A DNA stretch of 64,000 nt, from positions 1 through 64,000 of the forward strand of contig MFXH01000003.1 in assembly GCA_001788795.1 (NCBI GenBank), written 5' to 3'. Below are positions 60,929 to 64,000 of the stretch, one piece after another; position 1 is the stretch's first letter; each line of letters opens with the position of its first letter. The DNA comes from Candidatus Peregrinibacteria bacterium RIFOXYA2_FULL_41_18 (GTDB lineage Bacteria > Patescibacteriota > Gracilibacteria > UBA1369 > UBA12470). Under the pieces are notes generated by a model that was given only the letters and a program-made list of their open reading frames with translations, made no database searches and was not told where the DNA came from. Position numbers and translations under genes: made by a program.

Positions 60929-61126
60929 ATGCGTTCAATAGCTGATGCTTTTGTTATTGCCAGTATGGGCGAGCTGGATAAAGGTTCTGTTCAACAGGAT
61001 CGCGCTTCCGAGTTGCCTAGTGATGGTAACGGTAATCCTTCTTCTTTTGATTTAGAAGTGGCGCAAAGAATGTTTGCCGGTAACTTAAAAAGCGGTCGTT
61101 TGCAGGAAGAAGAACAGGCTAAATAG
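60929..61126 (+). CDS. Small hypothetical protein (65 aa); start chosen downstream of predicted promoter
   Basis: MRSIADAFVIASMGELDKGSVQQDRASELPSDGNGNPSSFDLEVAQRMFAGNLKSGRLQEEEQAK. Confidence 0.5.
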   Translation: MRSIADAFVIASMGELDKGSVQQDRASELPSDGNGNPSSFDLEVAQRMFAGNLKSGRLQEEEQAK

Positions 61127-61757
61127 TTGTATTCACTTCTATTTTTATCTTTTCTTTCGTAATCGGATGTGTGAATTCGATTTTCCATGCGCGCAGAAAG
61201 AATTTACCTTTCCCTTTTAGTTTGCGTTGGTAATTGTTATTGAACATCCTGTCTCCGTATTCAGGATCTAGTACGAGAGGATTTTTTATCATTGCCAGAT
61301 GTTTTCTGATCTGATGTTTTCTGCCCGTTTCTATTACAACTTCCAGTAGCGATGTAGGTCCGAATTTTTTGAGAATTTTGTAATGCGTTATTGCCGGTAC
61401 TTTTTTTGCGGCCGTGCGTGCTTCTAGAGGTATTTTTATTGTACTTTCTTCGAATCGTGGAACCCCTTTTACCAGTGCAAGGTAGGTTTTTTTCGTATCT
61501 TTTTGCTGAAAAATGCTTTCAAGCTGATTCCTGTTTTTATCATATTTGCCAAACATAATTACGCCGGAGGTGTTCTTGTCCAATCTGTGTAAGAGATATG
61601 GTTTGAAATCTTTTCCATTCAAATCAGCCCATCTTCTTACCATGCCTTGTATTGTTTTCCCTTCCGGTATGTATTCCGCAGGTACGGAAGCAATACCTTC
61701 CGGTTTATCTATTGCAAGCAAGTAAGGGTCTTCATAGATGATGTTAATTCCGTCCAT
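61119..61757 (-). CDS. RluA-family pseudouridine synthase
   Basis: YLLHRLDKNTSGVIMFGK; ETGRKHQIRKHLAMI. Confidence 0.9.
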   Translation of the reverse strand: MDGINIIYEDPYLLAIDKPEGIASVPAEYIPEGKTIQGMVRRWADLNGKDFKPYLLHRLDKNTSGVIMFGKYDKNRNQLESIFQQKDTKKTYLALVKGVPRFEESTIKIPLEARTAAKKVPAITHYKILKKFGPTSLLEVVIETGRKHQIRKHLAMIKNPLVLDPEYGDRMFNNNYQRKLKGKGKFFLRAWKIEFTHPITKEKIKIEVNTTI

Positions 61758-61866
61758 TTTTATATATTTATACTTTTAGAAGGTTATCATTATGGTTTCT
61801 GAAAAGCTATTTTATATTGACTTGATTACTATCGGTTGGTAATAAACTCTCTTAACATGTTTATTT

Positions 61867-62469
61867 ATGGAGGAGTCTTTGACCCACGTTGATATCCCTT
61901 TTGATCCCGAGGCCAGTCCGATTTTTATAATTCAAGGTTGGGACGGGCCGTTTTCTCATCGTATTCACGGTAAGCGCGACTTGCGTTATTCTGTCGATTT
62001 TGCTCTTCCGCTTGGTACACCCGTTTTGTCAGGAGTTTCAGGGGTGGTTAAATGCGTGTGGATATCAGGTTTCTCATACGACGGTGTTGATTTGGTGAGT
62101 GGTTTAGGCATGACCGGAACATTTGTTTCAATCGCTCCTGATCATAATTCTGATCTTAGGGTTGTGTATTCACACCTTGATCCAAATAGCTTATGTGTTG
62201 ACAGAGGTGATCATGTGGAATCGGGAACCGTTTTGGGCAAAACCGGTTTGAGCGGATGGGTTGGTCCCATACCTCATTTGCATACTCATATTCAAAGATC
62301 CGTTTGCAAAGGTCCTTCAGCAACAATACCATTTTCAATAAATGGTATTGCGGGTTCATTGGCTGATGCCGAAGTTGTGATTCGGACTGAAAGGCAGTTC
62401 CTCGGTTTTGCAAAAATAAGGGATCAAATTGCCAGTAGGGCAGGTATTATTATGGCTTCTATTGGTTGA
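61867..62469 (+). CDS. M23-family (LytM-like) metallopeptidase
   Basis: [64 protein letters not shown]. Confidence 0.85.
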   Translation: MEESLTHVDIPFDPEASPIFIIQGWDGPFSHRIHGKRDLRYSVDFALPLGTPVLSGVSGVVKCVWISGFSYDGVDLVSGLGMTGTFVSIAPDHNSDLRVVYSHLDPNSLCVDRGDHVESGTVLGKTGLSGWVGPIPHLHTHIQRSVCKGPSATIPFSINGIAGSLADAEVVIRTERQFLGFAKIRDQIASRAGIIMASIG

Positions 62470-63463
62470 TATAGGCTGCCAACTCTACGAGGCGAACAGA
62501 ATAGCCCCATTCGTTGTCGTACCAAGCCAAGACCTTAACCATATTTTCCCCAACGACCATTGTCGATTCGGCATCTACGATTGAAGATCTGTTATCTTTT
62601 ATGAAGTCGCTGGAAACCAAAGGTTCTTCGCAGAATCCCAGAATGCCTTTCAAGTATGTTTCTGAAGCTTCTTTGAGTGCCTTGTTAACTTCTTCGACTG
62701 TTACAGAAATGTTAACTTGGCATACGAGGTCGACAATTGAAACCGTTGGAGTAGGAACTCTTACAGATAGGCCGTTTAATTTGCCTTTTAATTCCGGAAG
62801 AACTTCTCCGATTGCCTTTGCGGCTCCTGTTGAAGTTGGGATCATATTTAAACTTGCAGCTCTTGCTCTGCGCATATCTCCTTTGTGAGATGCGTCTAAG
62901 ATGTTTTGGTCGTTTGTGTATGAATGAATTGTTGTCATCATACCTTTGATAATGCCGAATTTGTCGTTTAAGACTTTTACTACCGGAGCTAAGCAGTTCG
63001 TCGTGCATGATGCGTTTGAAACTATCTTATCAGTTTCCGGTTTGAATGTTTGTTGGTTTACTCCGATAACGATTGTTCTATCGAGGTCTTTTCCCGGTGC
63101 GGATACTATTACTCTTTTCGCTCCTGCTTTCAGGTGTTTTTCAGTTCCTGTTCGATCACGGAATACTCCTGTTGATTCTATTACTACATCTATTCCCAAA
63201 TCTTTCCATGGCAGTTTCTCAGGATCTCTTTCGCCGGTTGTTACAATGTCTTTCCCGTTTACAGTCATTAAGCCTGTTCCGTTTGTTTTTACGTCGCCCT
63301 TGAATTGACCATAAATCGAGTCGTATTTAAGGAGATGTGCCAAGTTACTGTTTGGTGATGGATCGTTTATGGCTATTACATCTACAAGATCGGCCATCAT
63401 ATTTGCTCTGAAGAACGCGCGTCCGATTCGACCGAATCCGTTAATTGCTACTCGTGGTTTCAT
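62459..63463 (-). CDS. gap: Glyceraldehyde-3-phosphate dehydrogenase
   Basis: [52 protein letters not shown]. Confidence 0.97.
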   Translation of the reverse strand: MKPRVAINGFGRIGRAFFRANMMADLVDVIAINDPSPNSNLAHLLKYDSIYGQFKGDVKTNGTGLMTVNGKDIVTTGERDPEKLPWKDLGIDVVIESTGVFRDRTGTEKHLKAGAKRVIVSAPGKDLDRTIVIGVNQQTFKPETDKIVSNASCTTNCLAPVVKVLNDKFGIIKGMMTTIHSYTNDQNILDASHKGDMRRARAASLNMIPTSTGAAKAIGEVLPELKGKLNGLSVRVPTPTVSIVDLVCQVNISVTVEEVNKALKEASETYLKGILGFCEEPLVSSDFIKDNRSSIVDAESTMVVGENMVKVLAWYDNEWGYSVRLVELAAYINQ

Positions 63464-63469
63464 GTGAGA

Positions 63470-63497
63470 AGGGAGGTAAGAGATAAAAGATTGAAGG
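63470..63497 (+). repeat. Heptamer tract (AAAGATW family) upstream of gap
   Basis: AGAGATA AAAGATT GAAGG. Confidence 0.7.
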
Positions 63498-63581
63498 AAT
63501 TCAAATTACGGTATGGATTATACATGAAAAATATTGTGTCAATCGATGCAAACCCTTGTAATAGCCTTGACGAGTGTCTTG

Positions 63582-63630
63582 CGGAATTGTAGAAGTGTAG
63601 AACTGTAAAGGTGTAGAATTGTAGATGTAT
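63582..63630 (+). repeat. Octamer tract running into the start codon of the Sua5-like gene
   Basis: GGAATTGT AGAAGTGT AGAACTGT AAAGGTGT AGAATTGT AGATGTAT GG. Confidence 0.9.
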
Positions 63631-64000
63631 GGACATTAATTTGGACAAAATTGTTGAGGTTTTACGAAATGGTGGAGTTGTTACGCATCCAACCGATACT
63701 TGTTACGGTTTGGCGTGTGATATTTTTAATCAAAAAGCTGTTGATAGGTTGTATGAATTAAAGCAGATGCCTAAAAATAAGCCTTTAAGCATTATTGTTG
63801 GGTCTTTGGAAGAGGCTCGAAAATATGGAGTATTTAACGATAAGGCTCTGGAGTTGGCCAAAAAGGGATGGCCCGGAGATTTAACACTTGTCCTCAGCCG
63901 TACTTCAGAGGTTCCTACTTATTTGAATAACGGAATTGATACGATAGGCATTAGAATTCCTAGTGACGAGCTTACCCTTGAGATGCTTAAGAGGTGGGGT
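63629..64000 (+). CDS. L-threonylcarbamoyladenylate synthase (Sua5/YrdC/YwlC family), 5' part; runs off right edge
   Basis: MDINLDKIVEVLRNGGVVTHPTDTCYGLACDIFNQKAVDRLYELKQMPKNKPLSIIVGS...WPGDLTLVL. Confidence 0.9.
   Translation, partial: MDINLDKIVEVLRNGGVVTHPTDTCYGLACDIFNQKAVDRLYELKQMPKNKPLSIIVGSLEEARKYGVFNDKALELAKKGWPGDLTLVLSRTSEVPTYLNNGIDTIGIRIPSDELTLEMLKRWG

Noticed and set aside
62459-62469. Convergent overlap of the M23 peptidase and gap genes as unusual
   Set aside because: An 11-nt tail-to-tail overlap is common in compact genomes.

Overview
64-kb chromosomal window that is almost entirely coding, from a compact bacterium using the standard code (TGA works as stop, e.g. pyrD). It carries a complete S10-spc-alpha ribosomal protein region, the str genes, rpoB/rpoC, hrcA-grpE-dnaK, a pyrimidine biosynthesis cluster (carA-pyrB-C-D-K-E-F), pssA-psd, serS, gap, trmD, rsmA, a P-type ATPase and two SLH-domain surface proteins. 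There is no rpmD (uL30) between rpsE and rplO, which fits Candidate Phyla Radiation/Patescibacteria (inference). Main unexplained signals: (1) at least 24 intercistronic spacers contain, and often consist of, degenerate tandem tracts with a fixed 7-, 8- or 9-nt period lying against start codons and sometimes including the upstream stop codon; (2) a multi-branched RNA candidate between tuf and rpsJ with two three-way junctions; (3) ssb sits between rpoB and rpoC, and its usual acidic C-terminal tip is missing where a repeat tract begins; (4) an exonuclease-DinG fusion whose helicase ATPase motifs look eroded; (5) no Shine-Dalgarno motif at any start I checked by hand; (6) orphan ORFs at 11251-12990. 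No rRNA, tRNA, CRISPR array or transposon was recognised.
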